Assembly (NCBI GenBank): GCA_963575745.1
Contig: CAUYUJ010018571.1
Span: 559,975 to 623,974, forward strand
Source: Prorocentrum cordatum
Taxonomy: Eukaryota; Sar; Dinophyceae; Prorocentrales; Prorocentraceae
Length of the DNA: 64,000 bases
Direction of reading: 5' to 3'
In this document: piece by piece, positions 53,000 to 63,338 of the stretch
How the letters are laid out: each line of letters opens with the position of its first letter
Position numbering within the stretch: position 1 is the first letter of the stretch
Position numbers and translations under genes: made by a program
The notes under the pieces: model-generated
What the model was told of the DNA's origin: nothing
Seen by the model: the letters and a program-made list of their open reading frames with translations, nothing else
Databases searched by the model: none

Positions 53000-53688
53000 T
53001 CGGAGCGCATGCCCGCCTTTCAGCGCGAGGCCACCATATCACTCGCAGCGCACAAGCATGTGCGAAGGAACGCGAGCTGTCCATCGGCTTGCTCTTCCTC
53101 GATTTGACAGAGGCACACGACCGCGCGGTGCGCGCTTCGGTGTTCTGGTGGTTATCAGGCAGGGGGGGCCGTCGGCAGCGACGTCGCCGGGGCGTGTGCC
53201 GACTGCGGACAACTCGGGCTCAGCTTTTGCCAAGTGGTCGCGATTGCCGGCGAGGTCGTGGGGGCACCATCCTGCAATATATTGGCATCTCGAAGACGCA
53301 GGCGTCGCTGCCGAGGTCCACGCGCGCTCCAACGCGGCGCGCGATGAAGGGTGCGCAGTGCAAATTCATTGTCAGACAAGGGGGTCGGCAAGGGTGCTTC
53401 TTCGGAAGTATGCCCTTCAATGTCGTGTGCGGCAAAGCCCTCATGGTGCACGTCGTTCGCGGTGGGTTTGTCGGGGCGATGCCCTCGGCGCCCGACCGCG
53501 CGCAAAGCGAGCGCTGCGTGACCGACGTGACCTTCATCGACGACGAGGCCGTCGTTGTCGCTACCTCTGCCCGTAAGACAACGACGGGCAAGTTCAGCGC
53601 TGCCGTCAGACATCAACTGGAAAGCCGGCTAAACCGAAAACGCGCTTGTCTGGGGAGGGGGGGGGGCAAATCTGGAGAGGCATAATAA
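53000..53688 (+). pseudogene. LINE-2: reverse transcriptase with FIDD active site
   Basis: A single frame runs from about 53040 to 53685 without a stop. It shows LSIGLLFLDLTEAHDRAVRA, where the first catalytic Asp is in FLDLT. It then shows QCKFIVRQGGRQGCFFGSMP and FNVVCGKALMV, the RQGC motif of RT palms. Finally DVTFIDDEAVVVATSA has the active-site doublet at 53539-53544 (F-I-D-D). The stretch between the first and second motif is R-rich and possibly shifted. This copy differs clearly from LINE-1 at 48-51 kb (GVQQGDPIS, FADD), so two LINE lineages are adjacent. Same strand, 3 kb apart. Confidence 0.82.
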
Positions 53689-54169
53689 TCACATGGCGGG
53701 TGGCCGCCCAGTGCCGCCAATCGGCCTCGTTGCCCGCCGCGCGACCAGGAAGCGCAGACATCGCCCCATCGAGGCGGCAGTCGGCGTGGGGATCTCGAGG
53801 CAGCGCGAACACCTCGGCGGTACCATAGAGGAAAGCGGCGCGATGATGCCTGACATCCAGAGTCGCTGCCGCTCCGCCCCCAATGCTTTCGCGCCCCTTT
53901 GTCGGGTGCTTGGGTCGCAGAATATCCACGCGGAGCGGGGCAAACAAAAAAGCCTGAATTCCCTCGCCCTGTCCTGGCCGTTCGACAACGCGCATGTCTG
54001 GGAAGGGCGAAGATGATTGGGTCCTGCCCAGTTGACGCGCGCCTGAACGTTTAAGGCGTAGGCCGGGGACGCTGGTATACATGTGGCATGTGCGTGTGCG
54101 CATTCTCTTTGTGGAATTTGCCCATTCCGCCCCTGTGCCTAGATCGGGGGCCAGAGAATTCTTCTGATG
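53689..54169 (+). other. Possible LINE-2 continuation, unassigned
   Basis: One frame at 53646-54016 reads QREHLGGTIEESGAMMPDIQ and SRCRSAPNAFAPLCRVLGSQ, which looks like the post-RT region of a LINE. No diagnostic motif. Confidence 0.4.
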
Positions 54170-54435
54170 GGTCTCTTGCGATTTCTTGGGGGAGGGCCGT
54201 CGTGGGGGTATTGAAGGCCTCTTGGAGGCTTCGTGTGGAACTCTCGAGGCTTTTTGGGGCCGTTGTTGGTTTCCTTGCGGGGTCTGTGTTGGAGGCCCCT
54301 TGAGGGTGTGGTAGCGGTCTCGGAGGCCTTCTCGGGGCAAGGGTTTCTGGGGCCCCTTCGAGTTCTCATTCGGGGGTTCCTTCTGCAGCCGTCTTGGGAT
54401 CCACGCGGGCCCGTCTTAGGGGCTTTGTGGCCGTC
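54170..54435 (+). repeat. TTGG repeat island 13
   Basis: GGCCTCTTGGAGG, TTTTTGGGGCCG and GGCCGTCTTG units. Confidence 0.7.
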
Positions 54436-56600
54436 TTGAGGCGATTATGTAAGAATTTTAAGCTTGTTTGAGCGCTCTGAAGACCGATGCGGCGGGAATG
54501 AGTAAATCATACGTACACGAAGCAAGTGCCTCTAGATGATTTAGATATTCGGGCCAGTGCCCCGGGCTCCGAAGTCGGCCCAAGCGGCCCCCCCAAGGAG
54601 AGCCCAAGACAGGTTTACGGGGCAACCGTGGGCCGCTTTGGAAAGGTTGGATTCCGAGCCCCGCCCCTCTGCCCCTCTGCCCTTCTAGTCCTGGCATCGC
54701 TCGGGCGTGCGCATATTTTCTCGGCGAGGGCTATCGATGGGGCATCCTGCATCATCTTGCGGAGAAAAAGCAAATGCACACACGACACCAAACAATGCAC
54801 GGGGCATGGCCGACCGAGCCGACGGCGAGTAATTGTCACGCGATGAACCCCAAGAAGCGTGGGTGGCGCACGAAACGGTTCCTCCATATTGGAGCCTTTC
54901 GGACTGGACCGAGCACCCACGGTGCGCATTCCTGGGAACGTTCGCTGCCTGGGCTGCCTCACGCGCTCGCGGCGCCGGGCCGCGCGAGCGCCTTCTTTCC
55001 GTTCGAGGGCGGCGCTTCCTTGCAGATTTAGGCGTCGCAAGAAGATCGCGGCATTAATTTGTTCGCCGGCTTCGGCTTCTGCAGGCCGGTTTCTGGCTTC
55101 AGGACCGCCAAATCAGATCTCAGGACGAAGCGCTGGCCCCGGGGGACAAAATGTCCAGATCCCCATGTGCCCACGTCACGATTATTAAAACGTCATGGGA
55201 AGGGGGCGCATCGTTCTCATGCAGCTCCTGCTCGTCCGCGTCCTCGTTGTGCCCCAGCTCCTGCTGCTGCTGCTGGTGTGCCTCCTCCTCCCCCTCCTCA
55301 GGGGACCGCTTTGTTTCCGCGCCCCTGCCCCGTTCAGGCACCATAGGGCCGTTGCCTCAATCCCCCCCCTCCGCCGCCCCATCCTCCCTCCTCTCTCCGC
55401 CTGTCTCTTCCGCTGCCCCCCCCTCCCACCCCCCAGCCCCCCAATTACTTTCATCCAACACCTTCAAGTTTGAGTGGGTAAACGAACGAATCCTTTTCCT
55501 TCCCGTCTGCCTCCCCCTTTCTATTGCGGACGCCTTTCTTCCTCCTCCCCCGTCCTCCAGTACTGCCTCTGTCATTTGCGGGCCAGGCGTACTTCACCGC
55601 TGTCATGGACGAGCAGGACAGGCAGCGACGTCTAGGAGCCACCGCCAGCACCCGGACCTTCACCTAGAGTCAGACGCTGGGTGGCGTTGGCCCAGAAATT
55701 TAAGCAGGTCAACCACAGGTGCGCGAAGATAACCGTGCTTCGCGCTTCTCAGGGTTGGCGAGCTGCTTTTCTCCAGAGAAAGGTCGCGAGGGCGCGAAGA
55801 GATCCACAGTTCGTCCAGCGTGCAGGTTTCCTGGGAGATTGAACTCTGCATCGGCGCTGGTATATCCTTGGTCGAAACGTGTCCCAGTCCATCTAAATCC
55901 AGCGTGTAGTGGTACAGCATTAACGAATGAGGCAGGCCAAATAAGTCCGAATCGCTTCCACGATGACAGTCCATGAGTTGTCTCATGACACAGGAAATCC
56001 AGGTTCTGGTTCCAGACGGGAACCAGACACCGTATGGGTATGGTCCATGGTTATGGGCGAAGGCACGGGCCTTCCCTCCCCCCCTGCAGTGACACCGTTT
56101 GAGTAAGGACCACTTCGTTTTTGGAAGGGGCTCGATGATCCTTAGGCCGTGTGTTGCATCTTCTCATGGCCTTCTTCGCAAGCCCAAACGTTACTGGGCC
56201 TTCGTCCTTCGTTCCTTAGCATTGCATCTTTGCGGCGGAAGACCATACGCAGCTTTGCACAGTCACATCAGGGGGGGAGGGGGGGGGGCTCGATGGGCCT
56301 GGGGGCCCGGGCTCCCTCACTGTCAATATGTCTACAGTTGGCGTTCACGAAGTATGCAGGACCTTTACCGGCAATCTGTCTACAGTCGGCCCAGACTAGT
56401 AGCTCGGCCCTGCCAAATCGAGGGTACCCTCGTGTCCTGTGTCTGGCCCCCGAGCGACGTCCGCCGACAGCCTCGGGGCGCGAGAGCGGCCCGGCCTCGG
56501 CCGCCTGCCCGGCAGCGGCAGCGGCCGCTGCCTGCTTCGGACGCGCCGTGTTTTTTTTTTTTTGCTTTTGCTTCGGCACGTGGGCAGGTGGTCGTCAGGG
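54436..56600 (+). other. No gene recognised
   Basis: 54430-54860 unique. 54940-55050 GC-rich. 55230-55480 C/T-rich with CTG runs (a Leu-rich frame, artefact). 55845-55870 shares RLNSASALVY with 47.05 kb. 56270-56300 G-runs, and a 14-T run at 56550. Short frames only. Confidence 0.5.
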
Positions 56601-56604
56601 GGGG

Positions 56605-57140
56605 GAAAACACGCAGACACAGTGAATCGTCGATTCCCAGTAAGATCTGGGGAACTGTGGGGAAGTGGGGGGGAAGACTAGAACCCAGAAAATATTGGAA
56701 AATACAGGGAATCCTGTCATTTGTGTCTATTTGTTTGTGTGTCCCAGGGCCCCCTCAGGTCGGGGGCGGCAAAGAGGGGGATGATGACTGGGGGGGGTGG
56801 ATGTCATGGCGTGGGCCACGCCATGTCCCCGGATTTCACTGCGCCTCCTCTTATGTCATGACGTCCCCAGCCCCCTCCCTGGGCCACGCAAATGCCGCCG
56901 GTCATGATTTGCACCCCCCCCTCTCGGACGCCGCCCTCCTGGCCGCCCCCGAGATAGGGGGGCAGGGCATCGGGAGGGAGAGGCTCCAAGGGGGGGATGC
57001 ATCGGCCCGCCACCGCCCATGCCTCGCCGAGAGGGGTCCGATAGCCCACCTCGCCCTGGACGAATGCGGATTCGCCATCGGGGCCCATCCCCGAGCTATG
57101 GGCGATGTGTCGCCGATTCCAGGTCGATGGTCCCCCCTCT
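56605..57140 (+). repeat. Dispersed repeat copy (partner of 32.4-33.25 kb)
   Basis: 56605-56757 matches the 88-bp repeat and its right flank at 32445-32695. 56955-57135 matches 33077-33245. The order is the same at both loci but the spacing differs (about 200 bp versus 380 bp). Confidence 0.8.
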
Positions 57141-58105
57141 GAGCCAGTCCCCCCCATTATGTTTCGCTCCCTCTTAGGAAGGAGGGTGCTGGAGTTGTTC
57201 GCCGGTTTCGGCCTCTCGGGGCGCCATCCCGAGCGAAAGTCTCTTTGCGTCAAGGACTCGTTTCTTGATGCCAGGTTGGGCATCGCCCCTGCAGTGTGAA
57301 CTTCAGGAGCTCCCTGTCTCCGCGATTGTGCCAGTTCGTCTTCATGTCGTGGCTCGGCAGTGCCCAGAATGTAACAGCCTGTTGCTGCTCCTGCCGCGGC
57401 TCCTCATCCCCCGCAGCAAGCCGCGCCCTGCGTCTTGGCTATCGTGTCTGCCCTCTTCGTGTCCAGAGCATGGGCTGCCATCAGAAGAGAGTCCTCTCGG
57501 GTGCCCTCTGCAACCAGTCCCAGATGCTGTGCAGTCAATTCGGGGACAGGGTTCACTTTGCTTCTGAGAGAATCTCAGGTTCCTTTGGTCCTTCCACTTA
57601 CTGCCCCCTTGTGTTCCTCGCGAGGGCGCCCCGTCCCCTGTCCCTCCTCTAGGCGAAACCCCGGCTGTGCGGGGCACTGGGTGCGGCGGCGGCGCCAGCC
57701 ACGACGGCCGGGGCGGCCGCAGTCGACGACCTCATCGACGACTGTGAGCCCGCACCGCCGTGGCGCGATGGGCAGCCTGCCCCCTGCCGCCCGCCCCCCC
57801 CCCCCCTGCCACTGGAGCAGGAGGAGGAGGAGGAGGAGGACGAGGAGGAGGAGGAGGAGGGGGAGGATGAGGAGGAGGAGGGGGAGCAGGAGGAGGAGGC
57901 CCCCCCCCCCCGCGGCGGTGCGCGGCGGCACCGCGGCACCGCGGCGGCCCCCACGGCAGCGGGCAGCTCCCGCGCAGAGGCGGAGGCGGCTGCGGGCTTC
58001 GCTTCGCGCAGCAGGCGGTGCGCGCGGGCGGGAGGGCGGCCCCGCCCCGCCGGCGGGAGAGCGCCGGGGGGCCGTGCCTGCCAGGGGGGATCGCCGCGGC
58101 CCGCG
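57141..58105 (+). other. No gene recognised
   Basis: Unique DNA, then a (GGA)n tract at 57815-57900 and GC-extreme sequence. A 473-codon open frame starting at 57435 crosses the tract and is not accepted as a gene. Confidence 0.5.
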
Positions 58106-58107
58106 GC

Positions 58108-58307
58108 CCTCGGGTTGGGCGAAAGAGGGGGATTGGGAAAGGGGGGGTTACGAAATTTGCTACATGCAGCTGGTTTCGGCCTCACCGAGGGGCCCATTCC
58201 TCGATATATGGGCGCCTCCTGGCGCCGGGAGGCGCTGGGAAAATCAGCTACGTGAGCTGATTCTCAAACCCCCCCTTTGCTATCCCCCCCTTTCGCCCGA
58301 CCCGAGG
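58108..58307 (+). mobile_element. Miniature inverted-repeat element E, complete
   Basis: The left end CCTCGGGTTGGGCGAAAG and the right end (complement of CCTCGGGTCGGGCGAAAG) are 18-bp terminal repeats with one mismatch. Similarity continues inward over G runs and AAAGGGGGGG for about 40 bp. Inside, a GCTACATGCAGCTGG segment faces ATCAGCTACGTGAGCTGAT, itself a small hairpin. About 200 bp, non-coding. A 3-bp GCC on both sides is a weak target-duplication candidate. The left half is also present at 33685-33795. Confidence 0.8.
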
Positions 58308-59240
58308 CCCATGCTGGCGCCGAGGTGGCACGCGCGCCAGAGTCCTGCCCCGGATTCCCGGATACGCTCGCGCCCTCCGGGGCAGGGAGATGGCCAAAGC
58401 CACGAGGTCCTCCAGAGCTCCCGGGGCTCGGCTCCAAAGGCAGCGGAGGTGCAGACGTGCTGGCGGTGGCCTTCTGTCGTGGGTTCTTTGGCCTGGGGAT
58501 TCGCCATACTGAGCGTATTCTTCCTGAGCCTCACCCCGGCAGGAGTCGTGGACTTCGAGGCCCTGTCCCGCGTGGCGGCGGAGGCCAGCCTGGCAGAGGT
58601 GCAATACTCCTTGGAGAACGCCGCGAGGGACGCCGAGGCGAGCGGGGATGGCAAGGCCTGTGCGACATGTCGGGTGTTCTGGAAAGCCCCGCTTTCCAGA
58701 CATAGAGGAATTGGCTTCTCTTTCTCCGCGCAAGGCCAGCGAAAGGCGGTTGAAATAGAACGAGGGTTTGGGCGGCAGAATTTGGTGGACAAATATTGCG
58801 CCCCCCAGATATATCAAGATTGTTGGATTCAGGGTTTTCGAAACGATGCACCTTGAGATGATGAGGATGAGGAGTGGGAGGACTCCGCTTGTGGCGCGCC
58901 AGTTAACACAACCACAGTCCCGTGTCCTACCTAGAGCAGTGTCCGCAAGCTTCAGAACACCATAGGCCCCACGGCCCAAGCACGACCCATCGGATAATGA
59001 GGATTCCCGAGACGATAGGGTGACCCATCCTAGTGGAGGCCTTTTTGCCTTGGACATCCCGCCTCTTCAACACTCGCAGAGCGAAGGAGGCACGGCACCT
59101 CGTTGGGGCCACGGTGGGAGGCGGGCAGCCAGATACATATTATCCAACATCCACCCTGAAACAAAAGATGAGAGTGTGCGCATCGGCCTGCGACAGGCCC
59201 TGCTTTGCACACGAGAATGTAATTGGCACAAGTGTTCGTG
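58308..59240 (+). other. Unassigned; a natural-looking frame at 58470-58856
   Basis: One frame reads GFAILSVFFLSLTPAGVVDF, then EALSRVAAEASLAEVQYSLE, NAARDAEASGDGKACATCRV and GFSFSAQGQRKAVEIERGF before stopping at 58854. It has balanced composition with a hydrophobic then amphipathic pattern, but no family match. It could be a host exon or LINE/gag remnant. The rest shows nothing. Confidence 0.35.
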
Positions 59241-59257
59241 AACAAATCTCCAAAAGA

Positions 59258-59672
59258 TCAGTGGTGCGGATGCTCGTCTCTGAACAAAGACCCCCAGCCT
59301 TCCGCAACCTTGGCCCCAGGAGTCCAGAACGGGGAAATGAGCCCGAGAGGACCCCTGGGCCACGGAAGGCGACCATTTTTGAGCATCCGCACCTGTTTCT
59401 TCTTCTTCTTCACATTCAAACATCCGCTGGTCAGGTCCCTCGGGTGGCGGCCTGACGTGTAACTTCCACACACGCTGCAAAAGAGAATCCCCTGCCCCGT
59501 TGCAAGGACCCTGGCCACTCGGAAGGTGTGGGGAGGGGAAGGGGGGACCAGCGGGCAAAGGAGGGAGCGAAGGGCAGGGGCGAGGGGACCACAAGCCGAG
59601 CTCTCGTCCGCTTTCACAGTCCGAAACGTCCTGGCGCACTCAAAACACTGCCAGGCGTTGCCCATCCATCTG
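59258..59672 (-). pseudogene. LINE-3: C-terminal zinc-finger region
   Basis: On the minus strand the frame reads MGNAWQCFECARTFRTVKAD and later GILFCSVCGSYTSGRHPRDL. These give two C-x2-C pairs, each followed by further Cys (SACG and TSGC). From memory, dinoflagellate LINEs end in this pair of fingers after an RNase H domain. They probably bind nucleic acid. The frame stops at 59258. The RNase H directly upstream is in a different frame only because of a 23-bp tandem duplication at 59671-59716. Confidence 0.65.
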
Positions 59673-59716
59673 ACTGTATGGGCAAGATAAACATGACTGT
59701 ATGGGCAAGATAAACA
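59671..59716 (-). repeat. 23-bp tandem duplication that breaks LINE-3
   Basis: GACTGTATGGGCAAGATAAACAT is present twice in a row, given here in two parts: GACTGTATGG and GCAAGATAAACAT. Being 23 bp, it shifts the minus-strand frame between the RNase H segment and the zinc fingers. With one unit the two frames would be continuous. Confidence 0.93.
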
Positions 59717-60006
59717 TGTCTCTGCTTTTCTGGCCTGGCTCTGGGAGCTCTGCCTAACTCACCAAATAGTTCTCGAGCGGACGGCCATTCTTCCAGAACG
59801 GCCGCCGCAAAGTCGGCAACAAGGTTCCATTTAAAGAGCTGGGCGGTGATGGTGGCAACATCTTGGGGGGACCTATAAACACCAGCCGCCTCTTTTGCAT
59901 ACACGTCGGCCCAGTTGTTGCCTCGTGTTTTCCACCTGGGCTGGGCCTCGGAGTCTTCCTTTAAATGGGCTTTGACTTTGTGAATCATCCAGGCCCTTGG
60001 GGCCAC
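59717..60006 (-). pseudogene. LINE-3: RNase H-like domain, C-terminal part
   Basis: The minus-strand frame reads AWMIHKVKAHLKEDSEAQPR, then GNNWADVYAKEAAGVY, TAQLFKWNLVADFAAAVLEE and WPSARELFGELGRA. The pattern KVKAHL, then G-N-x-x-A-D-x-x-A-K-E-A, is the His loop and last Asp of RNase H as found in LINE polyproteins. The N-terminal strands with the first Asp/Glu are not readable upstream (60010-60420 has frames of mixed phase). No RT is seen beyond it, so only the 3' end of the element is present, as expected from 5' truncation. Confidence 0.65.
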
Positions 60007-60590
60007 ATTCTTAATCCTGCGCCAGTGACCGCACAGGACAGTCCCCCCCGGAGGCCATCAGCACTGGCCTGGTTGACAAACGTCCACCCAGCATCCGTCC
60101 CCCACAACAGAGCATCAAGGATAGGATGCGTGCCTCTGCGGCGCCAGCCAAGACCCGGAGGTGTGCTAACCAGCGCCTCCAAGCACGCGTGAAAAGCCTT
60201 GGTGAGGGTCCCTGCACATAAGCCATCTGACGCCTGCAAATTCGGGTCTTGACAAGCACCAACCAACAGCAAAAACCACGACGCCTCACCGAGGAAGCCC
60301 AACTTGAGGGACGCACCCAGGGGTGGTGTAGGACCGTTCGGCCCTCTCGCTCTGATGACGGCAAGGGTCCTTGAGGCGTTTCGCCGTTTGCGGGCTCAAG
60401 GGATGGCCCCGGGACCATCAGAGAACGAGCCTAGGATGGGTGGTTGGTCCCAGACAGGCCCCATGCATGGTCCCGAGCTCGTTTCCACCAGGCCCCCGTC
60501 TCCCTCACGCTAGTCGGAAGGGTGCACTTCGAGTAGGCCCCGCGGTTGCTAGGTGCTTGTTGCAAGGCCCTTCGCGCAGAGAGCGAGGTG
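60007..60590 (-). other. Unassigned, possibly decayed LINE-3
   Basis: Minus frames 60011-60418 and 59985-60302 overlap. One has TLTKAFHACLEALVSTPPGL. No clear motif. Confidence 0.4.
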
Positions 60591-61085
60591 GGCGAGGAGA
60601 AGGAGGACAAGGGCGAGGTAGACGAACACGTGGAGAATGATGAGAAGGAGGAGGAGACGGACTAGGACTCTTGGAGCCATCTTCCGAGGACGACGACGAG
60701 ACGGAGGAGGAGAGAGGAAGAACATGATGACGGGGAAGAGGACGAGTACAAGACGAGTAACAAGAGGACGAGGGCAAGGATGAGGACGAGAAAGAGGAGG
60801 GCGAAGATGAGGAACAGGACAAGGAGGATCCCGACGACGAGGAGTTAGAGGAGGACGACGATAAGAACGACGAGGACGAGGAGGGCGAGGAGGATGTGGA
60901 GGAAGGATGATGAGGACGGGGAAGAAGAGGACGAGTAGAAGACGAGCACGAAGAGGACCAGGGCATGGGCGAGGATGAAGATGAGGAATTGGACAATGAG
61001 GAGCCCGACGCGAGGATTTAGAGGAAGAGGACGAAGATGAGAAGGACGAGGACGAGGGGGACTCAGAGGACGAGGACGAGTGCTC
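60591..61085 (+). repeat. GAGGAC-rich purine tract
   Basis: Nearly 500 bp of GAG, GAC, AAG and GATGAG codon-like units. In the forward phase it encodes Glu/Asp-rich peptide, but stops (GAGTAG, AGGATGA) interrupt it. A degenerate trinucleotide satellite. Confidence 0.85.
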
Positions 61086-61089
61086 TGGC

Positions 61090-61455
61090 AACCATCTTAT
61101 GGTTGGCTTGAGGCCCTCTTTGTGTCCTCTTGGGGCTATTTTGGAGAGCATTGTGGTCGTCTTGGGGCTCTGTTGGAGGGTATTCGGACCCGCTTCGGGG
61201 GCTTCTTGGGAGACCTGGTTCGCCTCCTGTTAGAGGGCGTCGATCAAAACATAGAGGTCCTCGATTTCCTTGTCTCTAGGACCATCAACATCGCCTCTTG
61301 GGGCGCTCTTGAGGCCGTCTTGGGGACATCTTGGGCCCCTTGTGGGGCTCTCTTGGGGCCTATCGGAGGCATGATGGAAGCAATCTTGAACTATTCTCGG
61401 CTATCTCGGAGACCATCAAGGAGCATCGGAGATCCTCTGGGAGCCATCTTGGTCC
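61090..61455 (+). repeat. TTGG repeat island 14
   Basis: CTCTTGGGGC, CGTCTTGGGG and GGCGCTCTTG units, with a 50-bp unique island at 61240-61290. Confidence 0.8.
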
Positions 61456-61884
61456 GCGAAGCATCGACCCTCTGATAGATCACAGGGGAACGGGGCAAGG
61501 TAACCTCGGGGAGGAGTGGGGAGGGTATCCCTCCCCGAATGGAAGAGGAGTCTGGGACGAGGGAAGAAACATCTTGTCAGACCACATATGCCCAAAGGGC
61601 TGGTGGACTTCTAGGAAGAGCCATAGTGTGCTTGTGACAATCGCGAGTCTTCATTTCACAGCAACGATGGTGGGTCACGATGGGCCACCTACTGCGGTGG
61701 CCTGGGCTCTCTCACCGGTTGTTAAAAGAAATGTATCGTAGCCCCCCCCGCAGTTACAGATAAGGTTGAGTGGGCGGCGGAGTCGTCAGCAGTTTGCGAG
61801 GCGCTGAAGAAGCCCACCGCAGGCGCCGATTTTTTTGACACGTTGCACAACGAGCCCGTCGCCGGCGCCGATCTCATCATCAAA
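61456..61884 (+). other. No gene recognised
   Basis: Unique sequence. GGGTCACGATGGGCCACC at 61672 faces a related inverse copy (GGTGGGCCATCGTGGCC) at 62103; arms match at 16 of 20 positions. Confidence 0.45.
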
Positions 61885-62010
61885 GTAATGCGGGTGGGTC
61901 GCGGGTGGGTCACCGGGTGGGTCGCCGGGTGGGTCGCAGGGCGGTCGCGGGGCGGATCGCGGATGGGTCGCCGGCCGGGTCGCAGGTGTGACGACGACAA
62001 ACAAACAAGC
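61885..62010 (+). repeat. GGGTCGCGG minisatellite, locus 3
   Basis: GCGGGTGGGTCGCGGGTGGG, GTCGCCGGGTGG and GGTCGCAGGGCGG units are followed by TGTGACGACGACAAAC, as at loci 1 and 2. Confidence 0.9.
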
Positions 62011-63154
62011 AAACCAGCAGAATCCGCGCCGCGGAATCTCATGTCAGCCACGCACCAAGGGACAGTGAACGACCGTTCGGCCCCCTCACTCTAACATATA
62101 GCCTGGTGGGCCATCGTGGCCCCTCATCGTGCAATTGTGTGAAATTCTTACGGGTTGTCTGCCGCAAGGGTGTCCTTGGCATTGGTGGCAAGGGCTTTCT
62201 GGACGTGTAGAGAGCAGTCGGAGAGAAGGTGAGCGCAAGTATGTTGTCCAGCGCGATTCCGCGCTGTCTGCAGGCCAGGATGGCAGAGAAGGGGGCACGT
62301 CGGTGCAAGCAGTATAGCTAAGGCACAGGAGGCACGGGCACAATCAGAAGCTCATGCGCATGCAGGCTTCCTGAGAGCTCAGGAGCAGGCGGCAGCGAAG
62401 AGTGGGAGGGATGGCATGACAGCGCAGGGGCTAGGACACCCAGAAGTACATGGCAGAAGCTACGTGCGTGCTGGAGGACCTGGACGAGGCGCTAGTGTGT
62501 GTTGCCGGCCCGTGTTCGTCCGTCTGTATATCGAGTTTGCACTGTCCGTCTACATTCTCCTTGGGTCTTGGCGGAATCTCACCATCCATAGGACGGTTCC
62601 ACCTCGTTATTTTTGGCCACGTTGGGCCGTCTTCGGACTGTCTCAAGGCGTCTTCTGGCCTTTTTGTGGCGGCGTTTGGCTATCCGGGAGCCGTGTGGAG
62701 GCAGAAAAAGGCTCCAGAGAGCAAACTTAGATGGGATGGTGGGCGGGGTCGGCCCTCGATCGAGCATTCGTACACGCCCCAACGTGCCGCTGGCGTGGTG
62801 GCAGATCACTGCCACGAACAGGCCTCGCCAATGAAAGCAGAGATAGACGGGAAGGAGCAGGGCCATATGATACGGTGACGTTCATCTCTCATCTCCTCTC
62901 CAGTCTTCCTCTGCGTTTTATCCGATGGCTTCTCTTTGCCGACGTGCCAGTGGGCGTACGGCCACGGCTCCTCCTTCCGCACCAGATCATGACATCAAGC
63001 CAACGCGGCGCTCCGACTCACATGCCGCGTGGAGTCAGTGACCGCTTGACCACTGACCACCCGAGCCGGGCCAAGGGATCGTCAAGCTCAATGTCCTCAC
63101 GCTACGTTGGTGTCCAAACCTTGGAAAGAGCGTGTTCTACCGCTGCTGGCAGAA
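62011..63154 (+). other. No gene recognised
   Basis: Unique sequence. The plus frame 62450-62878 has no family match. A short TTGG-like piece lies at 62620-62670. Confidence 0.45.
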
Positions 63155-63338
63155 AGACCGGGGGGGGTCACTACCGGCTCGAACCACCCCCCTCCGGAAA
63201 ACCGGGGGGGGGTCACTACCCCCCAGTTCATGAAAAGGGGGGGGCTCACTACGGGTTCGAACCCCCCCCCCCTCGAAAACCGGGGGGGTCACTACCGGTT
63301 CGACCCCCCCCCCCCTCGAAAACCCGGGGGGGGTGCGG
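63155..63338 (+). repeat. GGGGTCACTACCGG repeat with G/C runs
   Basis: Four units of G-run, TCACTAC, (C)GG(G/C)TTCGAACC, C-run and TCGAAAACC at 33-45 bp spacing. Each unit folds on itself because the G run faces the C run. Confidence 0.85.

Noticed and set aside
57181-57300. VLELFAGFG, like motif I of cytosine methyltransferases; a similar NLFAGFGF near 55055
   Set aside because: No other methyltransferase motif follows in any frame, and the DNA similarity between the two sites is short.
57435-58856. 473-codon open frame
   Set aside because: Runs through a GGA tract and a miniature inverted-repeat element, so it cannot be one gene.
60505-61151. Ser-rich minus-strand protein
   Set aside because: Translation of the GAGGAC purine tract.
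61672-62125. 455-bp inverted-repeat element
   Set aside because: Arms match at only 16 of 20 positions with no target duplication; noted under the interval but not called.
63245-63300. tRNA T-loop/B-box look-alike GGTTCGAACC
   Set aside because: It is a palindrome inside a repeat. No acceptor stem, A-box or cloverleaf is visible around it.
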